DNA of 64,000 nucleotides, from NCBI RefSeq assembly GCF_021347895.1, contig NC_067122.1, forward strand, positions 37,914,215 to 37,978,214. The letters are read 5' to 3'. Origin of the DNA: Acanthochromis polyacanthus (Eukaryota > Chordata > Actinopteri > Pomacentridae). Positions 10,826 to 23,378 of this stretch are shown piece by piece. The first letter of the stretch is position 1; every line of letters begins with the position of its first letter. The notes under the pieces are model-generated. The model saw nothing but the letters and a program-made list of their open reading frames with translations. It ran no database searches and had not been told where the DNA came from. Both the position numbers and the translations under genes were made by a program.

Positions 10826-11690
10826 TACCGTAATTGCTTTTCTGTTCAATTATAAGTTGTATTGCTTGCATACGTGCATATCTTATCCTAGACTTCCAAG
10901 AACTATAGTAGCATACTGTAAATTGCTGTATTTTTTAAATTTGATCCCTAGTAGTTTTCTATTAATTAATTACTCTTTCCCTTTCACACTTCCTGTGGTA
11001 TCTCGTACAAGGGTCACACAAATGTTCCTGTTCAGCCAGTTGACCCCTCGGTCTTTTAATGAGAAGCACCACATTCAAGGTGGGTGATGAGTCCCAGTAA
11101 TTGAGTGGCACAACGTTCTTGCGCTGCAACAGCTTGCAGAGTCTTATCGCCCGTCGCAAGAGGTACAATGACATTACTCTGGGTGGATGCACCCTACTGC
11201 CAAGGACACTGCATCGAGCAAAACAAGCATTACACAGCCTCATTCCTGCATGTCAGCAGTTCAGTTGTGGGCAAACCAGGAGCCAGAGTAGACTGAACCC
11301 CAGGCAAATGATGACTCATGCTCAGGGCACCCAAAGATCCAGAAACAGTTATGTAATCGAAGACAAACTAACTGCTCATGGGGTGATGCAGTACGCTGGC
11401 TGGGTGTAGCCATTCAGACAACTGTCATCATGATATCTGCATCTTCTACTAGGTCTGAAAAGCAAGTTGATTGTTTAAAAAAAAAGCACTCCTTGCATAT
11501 TTGAGAGGCTGAAAAACACAAAAATACAGAACTAGTGCATGAAAAAAATCTGGAATTATTTAAGTTAGAAAACATGCAAAAAAAAGTGCAAAGGATGTTT
11601 TTTGTTAGATTATAAAATATTTAAGCTCACAATATGTTGCTCAAAATTTAAATGTTGATGCTCGATAATATTGATATTTTCTTTCTGACC
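10826..11690. other. unassigned sequence
   Basis: No recognisable gene or repeat. Short frames at 11101-11409 have no family features. Confidence 0.4.
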
Positions 11691-12060
11691 TACACTACCT
11701 TTCAAAAGTTTGGGGTCATCCAGAAAATTTCAGAATTTCCATGAAAACTCGCACTTTTATTCATGTGCTAACATAATTGCACGAGTATTTTCTAATCATC
11801 AACCAGCCTTTCAACACCATTAGCTAACACAATGTAGCATTAGAACACAGGAGTGATGGTTGCTGGAAATGTTCCTCTGTACCCCTATGGAGATATTCCA
11901 TTAAAAATCAGCTGTTTCCAGCTAGAATAGTCATTTACGACATTAACAATATCTAGACTGTATTTCTGATCAATTTAATGTTATCTTCATGGAAAAAACT
12001 GTTTTTCTTTCAAAAATAAGGACATTTCTAACAGACCTCAAACTTTTAAATGGTAGTGTA
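11691..12060. mobile_element. short TA-flanked MITE of Tc1/mariner type
   Basis: A 370-bp element with inverted ends of about 25 bases: TACACTACCTTTCAAAAGTT at the left, mirrored by AACTTTTAAATGGTAGTGTA at the right. It carries no coding sequence and would depend on a Tc1/mariner transposase. The ACTACCNTTCAAAAGTTTGGGGTC start is common in fish genomes. Confidence 0.85.
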
Positions 12061-12934
12061 TCTTTGCTTGATTCCCTTTTTTTTAAAATCCATATTTATT
12101 ATAGACTGGCCCTTCATGCACGTTTCCACTTCATCCTCTGAAACAGACTGGTTTCACTCCTGTCTCTTGAAACTCCAGGGGATGAAAACAAAATAGCAAT
12201 CAGATTTCACTTGTTTTTCTCAATCTTTACTCAAAATGTCAACTTTTCAAATGCATCCATACAAGCCTGTATCTGTTTCAAAGTATGACAGTGGATGATG
12301 GAAGCAACCCATGGAATAGATTCAGAAATGTAAAACAGAAGTCACTTTGATGGAGGTAACACTGGGTTCAGACTGGAGCCTGGACTTCTGACCCCAGATG
12401 TCAAAATAGTAGATAAATGGCCACAAAAATGATCATACATCCTCTTTAAAGGATGAATAAAACAATGAGCTTTGATAGAGAAAACAGGGAGAGTTTATAG
12501 CAACCTGTGTTTACCTTTAAGCGTTTTAGTTTGGTTTGGATTTTTAATTTTAGAAGAAAACGGATGTTCAACATGCAGTGATGGTCTTGGCCACTTGGAA
12601 TTGAATTGATGAGGACTGACTGAAGACATTTGAACCTTTGTAGTGTGCATGTTAACCACTCAGCTATCGGGTCTCTGCAAAGCCAAAGACACTTCTAAAT
12701 CAAATAAATTGCCAGTTTGAGGACATTATGAAAGCACCAGAAAGCATTTCTGAAGGGGAATCATGATACACAAAGCCAGACCTGCAAGTTGTTAGAATTG
12801 TTGAAAGTCTGGGTCTGTGTCTTTGTCACATGAACACTGCAGTTTTAAAGTAGAAACTCTCATTCATGGTGTTCACTACTTATTTCATTCAATGTCTTAG
12901 CGCAAACCAACAAACAACCAAACAAAAAGCACCA
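12061..12934. other. unassigned sequence
   Basis: Nothing recognised on either strand. Confidence 0.4.
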
Positions 12935-12941
12935 GACAGAC

Positions 12942-13512
12942 CAGCCCGATCTCACGAGGATTCGTGAAACTGTCACGTAAATTTTTGTTTCGGTTTCGTG
13001 CGCACCAACACGATTTCGTCATGTTTTTCGTGCCGCTTCCATCGAAATGCGCACCAATGTATTTTAAACGGCGGACTTTTCGTGCCACTCAGAACGTATT
13101 TCAAACGAATGGGTATATTATATTTTTAATGTGAAACCGTTGCGAATCCAACGCTATATTTTGCATGACATCATCCCTAACCATAACCCTAACCATAACC
13201 CGGTGGTACACTTACCAATTTGCATAGGAATTTAAAGAATGTCCAAAGGGTGCAAACGCGATTCTAAGAATGTCCGACGGCTGCAAACGTGAGTACACAA
13301 ACAGTATACACCGATGGACAGCTTAGATTGTCATGAATCCGCCGGTATAAACCACTTTCAGATGTGATTACCACAGCGGGTTTCGTTGTGAGCAACACGA
13401 AAAACATTTCGTTGTGAGCGGCACGAAAAACATGACGAAATCGTGTTGGTGCGCACGAGACCGAAACAAAAATTTACATGACAGTTTCACGATTCTTCGT
13501 GAGACCGGGTTG
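12942..13512. mobile_element. CARCCC-ended MITE, 571 bp, about 100-bp inverted ends, 7-bp target duplication
   Basis: Left end CAGCCCGATCTCACG and right end CGTGAGACCGGGTTG are inverted copies; the inversion continues for about 100 bases (for example TTCGTGAAACTGTCACGTAA and TCGTCATGTTTTTCGTGCCG). The 7-bp sequence GACAGAC flanks both sides (12935-12941 and 13513-13519). The middle holds a telomere-like run CCCTAACCATAACCCTAACC near 13170. It is the same family as 20096-20644, which lies in the opposite orientation. There is no coding sequence. The superfamily is uncertain; 7-bp duplications are known for Galileo of the P superfamily and for Dada. Confidence 0.85.
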
Positions 13513-13519
13513 GACAGAC

Positions 13520-14624
13520 ATGTTAACAAGGTTTAAAAAAACATATTACCAACTGTTTAAGCATCTAAATGGCTTAAAATGCTGATAACTTAAAAGCTGC
13601 ACTGGGGTGGGGAGTTCAATGTTTCGCTTTTGAGAATTGCAAAACTTTAATATTAGCTCTAATGTGTTTGGTTGTGTAGTCTTGATTCTTTGAAATGTGA
13701 TAGTCAAAGCACGAATGCACTCAAAAAGCATCACCTCACTGTTCTACTTTCCTGCCTTCCTCCTGCTTTTCTCTCCGTATACATTTGTGTTGGCTGACCT
13801 GCTTCATTGTGCAGGATTAGTTATGTTACGATCAGCAGACTTGCGTCACAGCATGACAAGTCGAGCTACATCTGTGGGGGAGTGTGTGTTTCCTGACCTG
13901 TGTTGTTCCTCTGAATTAGGCATATGATGACCAGCAGGATGACAACTGCAGCTACAAAATATCCATGTGTGAAGGTCTGTGAGTGTTGGGGGATGAGCAG
14001 GGAGCAGAAATGATAAGCCATTTTCCTTTTTTTTTCCCCCTCCAATGTCAACTCATTTTTTTCCATCCAACTATTTTTTTCCTTCCAAGTCACGTCTTCA
14101 GCCTCCCAATTACCATTTTCTCCCATCTTTCTCCCAACTCCAGGTGGTGGAACATCATGACATCTCAGTACAATGAGCTCCTCGTCCACACACACATTTA
14201 TTCATCTTCTTGTCAGGCTGAGATTATTTTAAAACTCGTTGCGTCAGAGAGAACGCGAGACAAGACACCACCACTGTCTCCCTTCCTGCACCTTGAGTTG
14301 CCTTGAAGGTGTCAAACACTTTGTGAATCCGTTGTACCCCTAATCGGGTTGATTGCTTCCGTCTTCTTCCGGACCGAATGCCCTGCACGACGTCACACAT
14401 GAAGCATACCGGGGGCGCCGATGATTCAGGTTGGCATCAGTTTGGAGCCAAGAATAAAGTCTTTGTCTCTGTAAAGAGATGTGTTCAACATGTAGGTCAA
14501 TGTGTGGATGAAGGACAGTATACAGTAGATTCAGTTGTGTTTGTGTTTTTGTTGAGCACTAGTTTGAGATGTGTGGAACACTGTAAAACACACAGAGAAA
14601 GCAACAGGAAAATAAATCTGGGCT
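13520..14624. other. unassigned sequence
   Basis: No gene or repeat recognised; pyrimidine-rich around 14020-14140. Confidence 0.4.
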
Positions 14625-15495
14625 TGTTATGACCCTACCTCTATTTCCCTCTACATCTAACACCAGTTAGTGGCAGTTTGTTTTTCTTCCTCTTCCTCAG
14701 GTGGGTGTGAGCATGGTGTGTGGTGGTAAGGACAGGTGCAGCCAATCCGTGACAACGAACAGGTGGAGAAGATCAGCTGCCAATACTCACTTCGGCATAT
14801 AAGCCAGACGCTCCTCGCTACACTTCGCGGGACTCTTGAACAATTCTCGTTAGCGCTCCCTAGAACTACGTTACCGCTGACAGTTGTTTCTCTGCTCCTG
14901 TAGTCCTGGACCTCCGCCTGCTTTCAACTACCTCCTGGATCCTCCGTCAGCCTTCCGTCGTCTCTGCCGCCTAGATAACCTCACTCCCACGCTCCTCCGT
15001 CTGCAGCACCTGCCTCCATTCCTGCCACACACCACCTACGCCTGCCTTCCCAGTCATGCTCCAGTTAAGTTCCCTGCTCCATCTCCGCACTCAGTTCTGC
15101 GTTAGTGTTGCATTTTCTAGCTTACCGCCTGCTGACAGTAGCATTAGCGCTTCGTTCAGCCTCGCAACGTTGATAGCATTCTTTAGTTCTTGATTTTCCT
15201 TGTCTCCTGGTTCATTTTGCAGCGTGTGTGCATTTTGGGTTACTTCCCCATTCCCAGTATTACCTGGCTCGGTATAGTTTAATTCTCATATCTTGGCTGT
15301 ATTCTGGTGGCTTCTCCTTTTCTGCCTTACCCCTAGAGGGCCCTCCTTGTTTAGCTCAGCTCAGTGCCTGTTTCTGCCTTCTTGTATTCTGTTGCTCTGT
15401 TGCTCTTGTGAATAAATCATTAATACAGCTTTGCCTATCGTGTCTTCGTTGTCTACACGTGAGAGCTCAGCTGTGTAACACAGCTGAGTGTAACA
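14625..15495 (+). repeat. candidate solo LTR of a gypsy-like retrotransposon
   Basis: Roughly 870 bases starting TGTTATGACCC and ending GAGTGTAACA, so the ends form TGTTA/TAACA. Inside, in the expected order, are a TATA-like CATATAAGCC (about 14797) followed by GC- and C/T-rich sequence, and an AATAAA polyadenylation signal near 15411. No 5-bp target duplication is convincing, no second copy is in the window, and an alternative right end exists at about 15481, so the exact limits are uncertain. Confidence 0.5.
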
Positions 15496-15598
15496 ACAAC
15501 AACCAGATGTAATTAGTACGGTAAAACAATTTATTGCTCAATTACCCAAGCAACACAAAAGTGGTCAAACAACTAGAAAACAGGGCTGGTGGATGTTG

Positions 15599-15955
15599 AA
15601 TCCATCCATTATCTATACTCCGCTTAATCCTCATCAGGGTCATAGGTGGCTAGAGTCTATCCCAGCTGACTTAGGGTGAAGGTTGGGGACACCCTGGACA
15701 GGTCGCCAGTCTGTCCCAGGACGACATATAGAGACAAACAATCACATTCACACCTACGGACAATTTAGAATAATCAATTAACCTCAGCGTGTTTTGAGGC
15801 TGTGAGAAGAAGCCAGAGAACCCCGAGAAAACCCAAGCATGCACAGGGAGAACATGTAAACTCCATGCAGAAAGATCCCGGGAAAGCCGAGATGCGAACA
15901 GGGGATCTTCTAGCTGCAAGGCGAAAGTGCTAACCACTACCCCACTGTGCAGCCC
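15599..15955 (-). repeat. tRNA-headed SINE-like repeat, copy 3, near full length
   Basis: Minus-strand copy. On that strand it begins GGGCTGCACAGTGGGGTAGT, which resembles a tRNA A box, followed by GTTAGCACTTTCGCCTTGCA, a B-box-like GTTCGCATCTC, the conserved body and an ATGGAT tail. Flanking direct repeat GATGTTG at 15592-15598 and 15956-15962. Confidence 0.9.
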
Positions 15956-17672
15956 GATGTTGCTAAATCCAAGAACTAAATAAAACCAAACAAAGGCTAA
16001 CTGAGTTTTTATACTAGCTAAACACAACTAAAATGCTTAGCCAAATCTAATCCCAATACAACACCTACCACAAACATCAGAAACTAATACAAACTAGTGA
16101 CTCGTGCACAGAATTAACTAAACAAAACTGGTGCGTTAAAACACACATTACCCACAAGACTTAGTAAGAAAAATCACCACCTCTCAGTGTCTATAGAACA
16201 CACACAAGACACGTAGCTTCTCAGTTAGTCACCTGCTAACAGAGGCTTGACAAACTGGGAACACTAAATCCCAGCTGCCCCGACAGAGTTGTTGTAGGAT
16301 TCATCTTCTCCAGGTGTAATGATGGCTGCGAATTATTGGCTTAAGGTGGAGGGAACTGGGTGGTGGCCCAGTCAGACGGGTCGGGAGGCAGAGTGCAAGT
16401 CTCAGCTCCAGTAGCTGGGATTCTGGAAAGGCTCTCAAACTTACTGTAGCTGGGCCTACACATGCCATCTCCCCATACAAAGGCCCTTAAAGTCCACCAC
16501 AGAAACAAGACGGCCTGTGGCCGTACCAGGGCGGAATTCAGAATAGTTCCTGTTTTTAACAAGCCATCAGTGTGAAACAGGATTTTCAGATTCAGTGACT
16601 CACAGGTGAGATACACGTTTCTCAAAATCATTGATCTTCCATGTTAGGAAACACATGTAAGCCAATAATTACCTGAAAGCAAATGCATTTACTACAACTT
16701 AGCGGATTTTCAGTTCACCTGACTGAGCTCATAGCTTTTACTCATGCTGGTGATGCATTTTAGTATCTCCATTTGTGGGACTTTTGATGACAGGCTGAAT
16801 CAAACATGTAATTTTGCCAGCGAGAGAATGAGAGGTATTTAAATTGTTAAAATTATACTTTGCGCAGTCACAGAAAACAGCTTCTTTTAGTTTTTCCACA
16901 TGCTTGTTAAATCCTGCAGCAACACCGCCAACATAATTTCAGTCATTAGTTAAACCAGAGTTCTTATCGCCAGCAGATATCTTTTATATAATATTATACT
17001 TACACCCTGAGGTGCATCAGAACAGTTTGTCAATGTTCTGGATGCTGTCTTAATTATGTCCCTTTATAAAATTCTCATTACTGTCCTAACTAGAACAAGA
17101 GACTGTCGGCTAGCTGTATTATGCTGCTACTCCTGTTTCAGAGAATAGATGCATAAGCGATGGATGTGTTTATAACCAGGGTTATGATAGATTTGTTTTG
17201 CCAGCTGGCTGCATGTCATTCTTCAAAAAGCGAAAAAAAAAAATGCTCTGGCTTGTTTTGGTTGAACATTTAAATGCATGAAGGTGAGAACTGTAACTAA
17301 AATGTTTAATCCACCAAAAGAAAAACCTGCATCACTGCCTTACTGTATGATCCAAATTCTTTGCAAAATGTGAAATTTTCAATGCGGTAGTTTGCAGCCC
17401 GGAGGTTGTTGTCTCCAGTTGTGAACTTGATTTTGAAAACAGTAGCATGCAGATAGCAGAAGGGAAGCAGAGAGTCATGTGAAATGGTGGCCTTGTATCC
17501 ACAGTTCACATTTGGTGAGTCAGACTTGAATGAATGTGAAGAGGAGCCCTCATACTAGAAATTCTGCCCATTGTAAATCTTAATGATATTTACTTGTGTC
17601 ATGCACATTATTACTTTTCTAGTCCACATGAATCTGCTTAGAGGACTCTGTCTATACATTTGCACTAGGTCA
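15956..17672. other. unassigned sequence
   Basis: No gene or known repeat found. Mostly A/T-rich; a G/C-richer stretch lies at 16340-16530. Confidence 0.4.
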
Positions 17673-18066
17673 TACAGCCATGGCCATAAGTTTGGACACA
17701 AGTACCATGACGCTTGTGAATCTCAGAAAATACCACAAAATTGTCACTTACAATACAGTACACAACTCCTGAGAACTATATTAAGTTTCATATTTTAAAA
17801 AAACATCAAAAGAGTTTGGTGTCATTTTGTTATTCTTACCAAATTCGGTTGTGAAAGTACTGCATTTTTTTGTTATTTTCTTCTAATATTATGTTTTGGG
17901 AACAAAGTTGTTCCAATTGTTGGAATTTATTGATAATATTATATCCCTTGTTGATTTGTTGACTAATTAAACTGGTGCTGTCAAAAAATATTAGTTATGT
18001 TCTGTAATAGACATCAAAACAGACATAGTAAGTCATGCTGTGTCCAAACTTATGGCCATGGCTGTA
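17673..18066. mobile_element. short TA-flanked MITE with perfect 28-bp inverted ends
   Basis: Left end TACAGCCATGGCCATAAGTT (plus TGGACACA) is repeated exactly in inverse at the right end (TGTGTCCAAACTTATGGCCA then TGGCTGTA). The interior of about 340 bases is A/T-rich and non-coding. TA at both ends suggests mobilisation by a Tc1/mariner- or pogo-type transposase. Confidence 0.9.
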
Positions 18067-18452
18067 TTTACATATTCTGCCCAAGAGCACTCATGTCAAG
18101 CATGTGCGCCATAACCTCTGTAAGGTAGGCCTTTCATAAGGACCTTTCATAAGGAGAGCTTAGCTCTGAACAGCTTGCTTCTGAAATATTGCATCGAAAA
18201 TGCGCCTTATATCCTGTATGCTGTTTTTTCTTTTATTGCACTGAATCCTGTCCAAGTGTAACATTTATTTAGAAGTCAATCAGAAAAAAATAACGTTCAA
18301 CAACAAAATGTGTCTAACAACAACTGCTGGAACTTCCTTCTGCTGCCGTGAGACGTAAACAACCAGAATTGCTCCCAGTTCATCTCACATGGAGAAACTG
18401 ACAGATTTCTCTCTGGTGCAACATCAACATTTTCAAATCTCTGCATTGTGAC

Positions 18453-18723
18453 CATCCATCCATCCATTATCTATACACAGCTTAATCCTCATTAGGGTCG
18501 TTGGGGGCTGGAGTCTATCCCAGTCATGGGACAGCCTGGACAGGTCACCAGTCTATCACAGGGCTACACATAGACACAAACAATTACATTCACACTCACA
18601 CCTACGGACAATTTAGAGTTGCTGTAAACTTCATGCAGAAAGATCCCTGGAAGGCCGGGACACAAACTGCAGATCTTCTAGCTGCAAGGCGACAGTGTTA
18701 ACCGCCTAACCACTGTGCAGCCC
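18453..18723 (-). repeat. tRNA-headed SINE-like repeat, copy 4, with internal deletion
   Basis: Minus-strand copy with an 11-bp flanking duplication TGCATTGTGAC (18442-18452 and 18724-18734). Compared with the copies at 15599 and 37779 it lacks about 80 bases around the CTCCCACAGTCC region. Confidence 0.9.
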
Positions 18724-18734
18724 TGCATTGTGAC

Positions 18735-19664
18735 TATTATGTGCATTTCTACTTGGAAAAATCTTTGCAATGCAGATTAAATCTGTGCAATATCAAAAGT
18801 TATGCTCATAAAAGAATCTGTGTAATATCATTGTTTTTCATTATTTAGATATGTGCAATGCTGTTATTTCCCATAACCAGATGAATCTATGCAATATGAG
18901 AATTACTTATATATGGAAGAAAGTGTACAATATCAACTGCATACAATATCAACCAGGTTTTCCTGGTTTCAGCTGGTTTCCCACGTGTGGGATTATTAAA
19001 GCCTTGTCTTATTCTAAAATATTTCTGATATATTTACTAATACTATACCATTGATCCATCCCTTATTGATAAGCTTTTTATGTGTACATAACTACTGAGG
19101 ATCAGCTGATGGGATGAACAACAATAATTGTTTTGTTTCCTGTAGATACGCTTATCTTAGGTCTTAGTTAAGTTATAGTCCATCCCTGTAGGAAACCATA
19201 TCATTGGTTAAGGTTATCAGAAGGTCAACTGGCTTGTCATGGCAACACATCCCCATAGCAACAAGGGTCTCTCCCATCCTTCCAAGGATGGAGAGACTAT
19301 CAAGAAGAGGAGTCTGAAAGTGTTTAGGATTTAAGTGAAGCTGATAATTGTTGTGAGAATTCTTAACAGCAGCAGGTTACAGGATTCAGTTCCACCCTGC
19401 AGGAGGTGCTGACAATGCTGTGATTGTTTGTATGAATAATAACAAAACATATGGAACGAAATAATAGAGACAGTCAGTCTCCACTGGCAGATAAACAAGT
19501 TGAAATCTTATGTGAGAAGGTCATTAAAGCTCTGCTGCCTCTAAAACACCAGTAACACCTTCTTTGACCTGGAAGGTGACATTAAACTAGATTCGTCGTT
19601 AGTGGTGCAGAGGTGAGGTGGTGAAAGCTTAAAATAAAAATAAAAAACAGCATTCAGTGCTTTT
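18735..19664. other. unassigned sequence; possible LINE tail near 18735-19030
   Basis: The first part repeats GTGCAATATC-like words and includes GTGTGGGATTATTAAAGCCT, similar in style to LINE 3' ends. The rest is unrecognised. Confidence 0.35.
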
Positions 19665-19916
19665 CTATGAAGGTATTTCAGGTGCAAAATGTTTGAGCAC
19701 TTGAAACATCGAATTTGTAGTTGTGTACATTGAATTTATATGTGTATCAGCAAATATGATTTCCCACACTCAATGAGTTGTGTACTTGTAAAATCATTTC
19801 TTGTATGTGTCGATTTTTTTCTTACCACAAATATAATACAAAAATACACATTCACAAAATCGTAATTCCAGGTGCACAAATCACATTTACAGGTGCACAA
19901 ATCATATTCACAGGTG
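19665..19916 (-). repeat. dispersed repeat, copy 1 (inverted relative to 32486-32800)
   Basis: Reads as the reverse complement of 32535-32800, including AAGGTATTTCAGGTGCAAAA at one end and the CAGGTGCACAAATCACATTT repeats at the other. It ends exactly where the gypsy integrase sequence begins, so it or a rearrangement truncated the gypsy element. Confidence 0.8.
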
Positions 19917-22605
19917 CGACCCAAGCCCGCACGTCCTTCTTCAGCCCTCTCCAGGCGAACTTCTGAGCCACCAACCTCACCGATGCTTTCCTGCCAGGGT
20001 GGGAGAGGCCGTGCACCGCCTCGAAAACAGTCCGTCGCCAATCAACGGGGACCAGCGGCCTAGGCTGGCCAGTAGAAAGGTCACACCACAACCTGCAACC
20101 CGGTCTCACGGGGATTCGTGAAACTGTCACGTAAGTTTTAGTTTCGGTTTCGTGCACACCAACACGATTTCGTCATGTTTTTCGTGCCGCTCACCACGAA
20201 ATGTTTTTCGCTGTGGTAATCACATCTGAAAGTGGTTTATACCGGCGGATTCATGACGATCTAAGCTGTCCATCGGCGTATACTGCTTGTGTGATCGCGT
20301 TTGCGGCCGCCGGCCGCCGGACATTCTTGAAATTCCTATGCAAATTGGTAAGTGTACCACCGGCTTATGGTTAGGTTATGGTTATGGTTATGGTTAGGGT
20401 TATGTTTAGGAACGATGTCATGCAAAATATAGCGTTGGATTCGCCACGGTTTTACATTAAAAATATAATATACACATTCTTTTGAAATACGTTCTGAGTG
20501 GCACGAAAAGTCCGCCGTTTAAAATACATTGGTGCGCATTCCGTGGTGAGCGGCACGAAAAACATGACGAAATCGTGTTGGTGCGCACGAAACTGAAACT
20601 AAAACTTACGTGACAGTTTCACGAATCCTCGTGAGATCGGGCTGCAACCTGGGACCCGAGTGGCCGACCCTGACCTCCTCCAGGCGCAGTCCCGTTTCTG
20701 AAGCTCTGAGGCTCAGAACCTCGTGGTCGGAGGCCTGCTCTGCCACCATACATGCGTAGTCGAGCTCTACATGGACTGCGCCGACGACCGCATTGGAGAG
20801 GCAGTCTGCGACCACGTTGGACTTGCTAGAGACGTGACGGATGTCCGTGGTGTACTCAGAGATGAACGACAGCTGGCGCTGTTGGCGGGTGGACCACGGC
20901 TCGGCCACCTTGGACATGGAGAACGTGAGGGGTTTGTGATTGACAAAAACCATAAACTCACGGCCCTCCAGAAAGATGTGAAAGTGGCGGACCGCCAGCC
21001 AGACGCCGAGCAGCTCCCAGTCAAACGTGCTGTATTTACGCTCTCTCGGTATCAGCTGGCGACTGAAAAAGGCGAGTGGCTGCCAGGCACCATCGACCCA
21101 CTGCTCCAACACAGCGCCAACGGCATAGTCAGATGCATCGGTCGTGAGGACGACCGGGGCGCCGGGAGACGAGTGGACCAACATGGGGGCCTGGCACAAC
21201 GCGGTCTTTGTATCCTCGAATGCCTTTATCCTCTCAGCTGTCCAGTCGACGTCCTGGTTAGGGCTCTTGTCCCCGAGGGCCTTGTACAGTAGGCGCATGA
21301 CGTTCGCTGCCTGGCGGATGAACCGGTGATAGAACGTGACCATCTCAAGAAACTCTCGGAGCCCCCGGGCTGAACATGGGTGGGGAAAAGCTGATACAGC
21401 CTCCACCTTCCACGGGAGGAGGGCGGCCCCATCCTTGTTGATGAGATGCCCGAGGAACTGGATGGACAGCACCCCGAAAACACACTTCGCCAGGTTAATG
21501 ATGACGCCTTGCCGGTCGAGTCTCGTGAAGAGGTCCCGGAGATGTCATGTGCTCCTCCTCCGAGGAGCTGACAACGAGGATATCGTCCAGGTAGACGAAA
21601 ATGAAAAGCATGTCCCTCAGCACCGAGTCCATCAGCCGCTGAAACGACTGGGCTGCATTTTTCAGACCGAAAGGCATCCTCAGGAATTCGAACAGCCCGA
21701 AAGGCGTCACCACAGCCGTCTTCGGGATGTCCTCAGGGCGAACGGGAACTTGGTGATACCCCCGTACCAGGTCCACCTTGGAGAACAGGAACTTCCCCAC
21801 CAGATGCCCAGAGAAGTCTTGAATGTGGGGGACCGGGTATCAGTCGGGCGTGGTGGCATCATTGATACGGCGGTAGTCACCGCACGGTCGCCAGCCACCA
21901 TCCGACTTCGAGACCACGTGGAGTGGCGAGGCCCACAGGCTGTCCAAACGACGAATGATACCAAGGCGCTCCATGTTGGCAAACTCCAACTTGGCCGCCG
22001 CCAGCCTCTCCGGGTTGAGCCGCAGGGCCCTAGTGTGGATGGGGGGCCCCTTGGTATCGATGTGGTGTTCAACTCCGTGTCTAGTCATGGCGGCGGAAAA
22101 GGTGGGCCGAGTCAGGCCGAGGAATTCACCAAGCAGCGGTTGGTACCTGTCACCTTCAGAGAGTGAGCCGGAGAGACCGTCGTATGTCCCCTCGTCACGG
22201 ACACACTCAAAGGAGGAGAAGGTCAGCGCGTCCACCAGGCGCCCATTCTTGACATCAACGAGCAACCCGTGGGCGCACAAAAAAATCAGCGCCGAGGAGG
22301 GGAAAGGAGACGTCAGCCGTAACAAAGTCCCATGTAAAGCGCTGACCCCTGAAACATAAGTCCACAGTCCTCATGCCGTACGTCCGGATGGGGGTGTCAT
22401 TGACAGACTTCAAAGGCGGGCCGTGCGCCCTGCCGACAGCGTCGTCTGCTGAAGCTGGTAGCACACTCCTCTGGGTGCCGGTGTCACAAAGGAATCCGCG
22501 CCCGGAGAGAGTGTCTTTCATGAAAAGCAGCCGGTTCGCCGGACCTGCGCTCACGGCCACTACTGAGCGCAGGCCTTGGCGTTTCCCCCTGCACCATATT
22601 TGCAA
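19917..22605 (-). pseudogene. gypsy pol: protease, reverse transcriptase, RNase H, partial integrase
   Basis: The aspartic protease active site is GFLCDTGTQRSVLPAS, with late motif FPLLGADFF (22.3-22.5 kb). Reverse transcriptase spans about 21.5-22.1 kb, with RPCGDYRRIND and the catalytic FVYLDD. RNase H lies at 20.8-21.2 kb, with TTDASDYAVGAVLEQ, the conserved STFDWELLGVWLAV and a final Asp in ADCLSNA. The integrase zinc domain starts HGLSHPGRKASVRLV but its Cys pair is lost at 19917. Lesions: a frame change between protease and reverse transcriptase near 22275, a TGA at 21840-21842 (compatible with CpG decay of CGA), a frameshift near 21540 just after the YLDD block, and the MITE inserted after RNase H. 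Not functional. Confidence 0.9.
20096..20644. mobile_element. CARCCC-ended MITE, 549 bp, inserted in gypsy pol
   Basis: Starts CAACCCGGTCTCACG and ends CGTGAGATCGGGCTG, with about 100-bp inverted ends. It is flanked by the 7-bp duplication CAACCTG (20089-20095 and 20645-20651). In reverse complement its interior follows the copy at 12942-13512, including the telomere-like CCCTAACCATAACC. Removing the element and one duplication restores continuity of the gypsy sequence, so it landed in an existing gypsy copy. Confidence 0.9.
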
Positions 22606-23378
22606 GGAGAACGGAACCTCTTAGCTTTGACGCCAACACGTGCGTGGAAGTAGCACAAACCTGCGCTGGCACGGCTGTCGGTGGCAGTGTGACTTTTGCC
22701 AGGGCGCACGCTGGCGCGTGGAGGCGTATAGCTGCGCGTCGGGGCCAGCACTTCGGGGGCGAAGCGCTGGGTCGCCAGGAAGAATCGGTCAGCCTCCTCT
22801 GCCAGGGCGCAGGGCTCAGTGATAGACGTATTAGCGAGCGCCGTCTGGACGTGTGGCGGCATGTGTCGAAGAAACAGCTCTATGAAGAGGAAATTCGGTT
22901 CCTCTGCACCCAGCAGGTTAAGCATCATCTCCATGTGCTCAGAAGGCTGACTGTCCCCCAGGCCCTGAATAGCGAGGAGACGTCGGGCTCGTTCCGAACA
23001 TGACAGTTCAAAAATCTTCAGGAGGTAAGCTTTGAGCCCTGTATATTTATCCTGAGCGGGGGGAGCTGTGATGAAACTTACTGCCCTGGCTGCAGTGGAG
23101 CTCCCGAGCGCTGACACAACGTGGTAAAAGCGCGTGGCATCGTCCGTAATACCGCGGAGGGCGAACTCAGCCACTGCTTGCACGAACCACGCAGCTGCGG
23201 ATGTCTCCCAAAACTCCGGTAGCTTCAGAATGGCGGTATTTGCCATGCTGCTCTGTTTAAAGTTTGGTTCAGTCTCTGAATCTTCAATGGGACTGACGTC
23301 GGGGTCACCAATGTAGCGCCGAAGAAAAGGAGTTGGAGGCAGAGTGTCAAACACAGGAGCTAACTTCTTTACTGACAT
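22560..23378 (-). pseudogene. gypsy gag-like polyprotein part
   Basis: I start at the ATG at 23378 (MSVKKLAPVFDTLPPTPFL); the frame stays open upstream but without family features. A typical gypsy gag block follows: LKLPEFWETSAAAWFVQAVAEFAL region, then TGLKAYLLKIFELSCSERAR, and a C-terminal CYFHARVG...SPCKYG Cys/His motif that occupies the place of a zinc knuckle. The frame itself is open for 273 codons. The protein would form the retroelement particle; pol follows in another frame with many lesions, so I treat it as part of a dead element. Confidence 0.75.

Noticed and set aside
13168..13202. Telomere-like CCCTAACC runs, also at 20363-20400
   Set aside because: They are part of the MITE interior in both copies, not interstitial telomeres.
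20723..22359. Long plus-strand frames opposite the gypsy pol
   Set aside because: Shadows of the minus-strand reverse transcriptase and RNase H in G/C-rich sequence.
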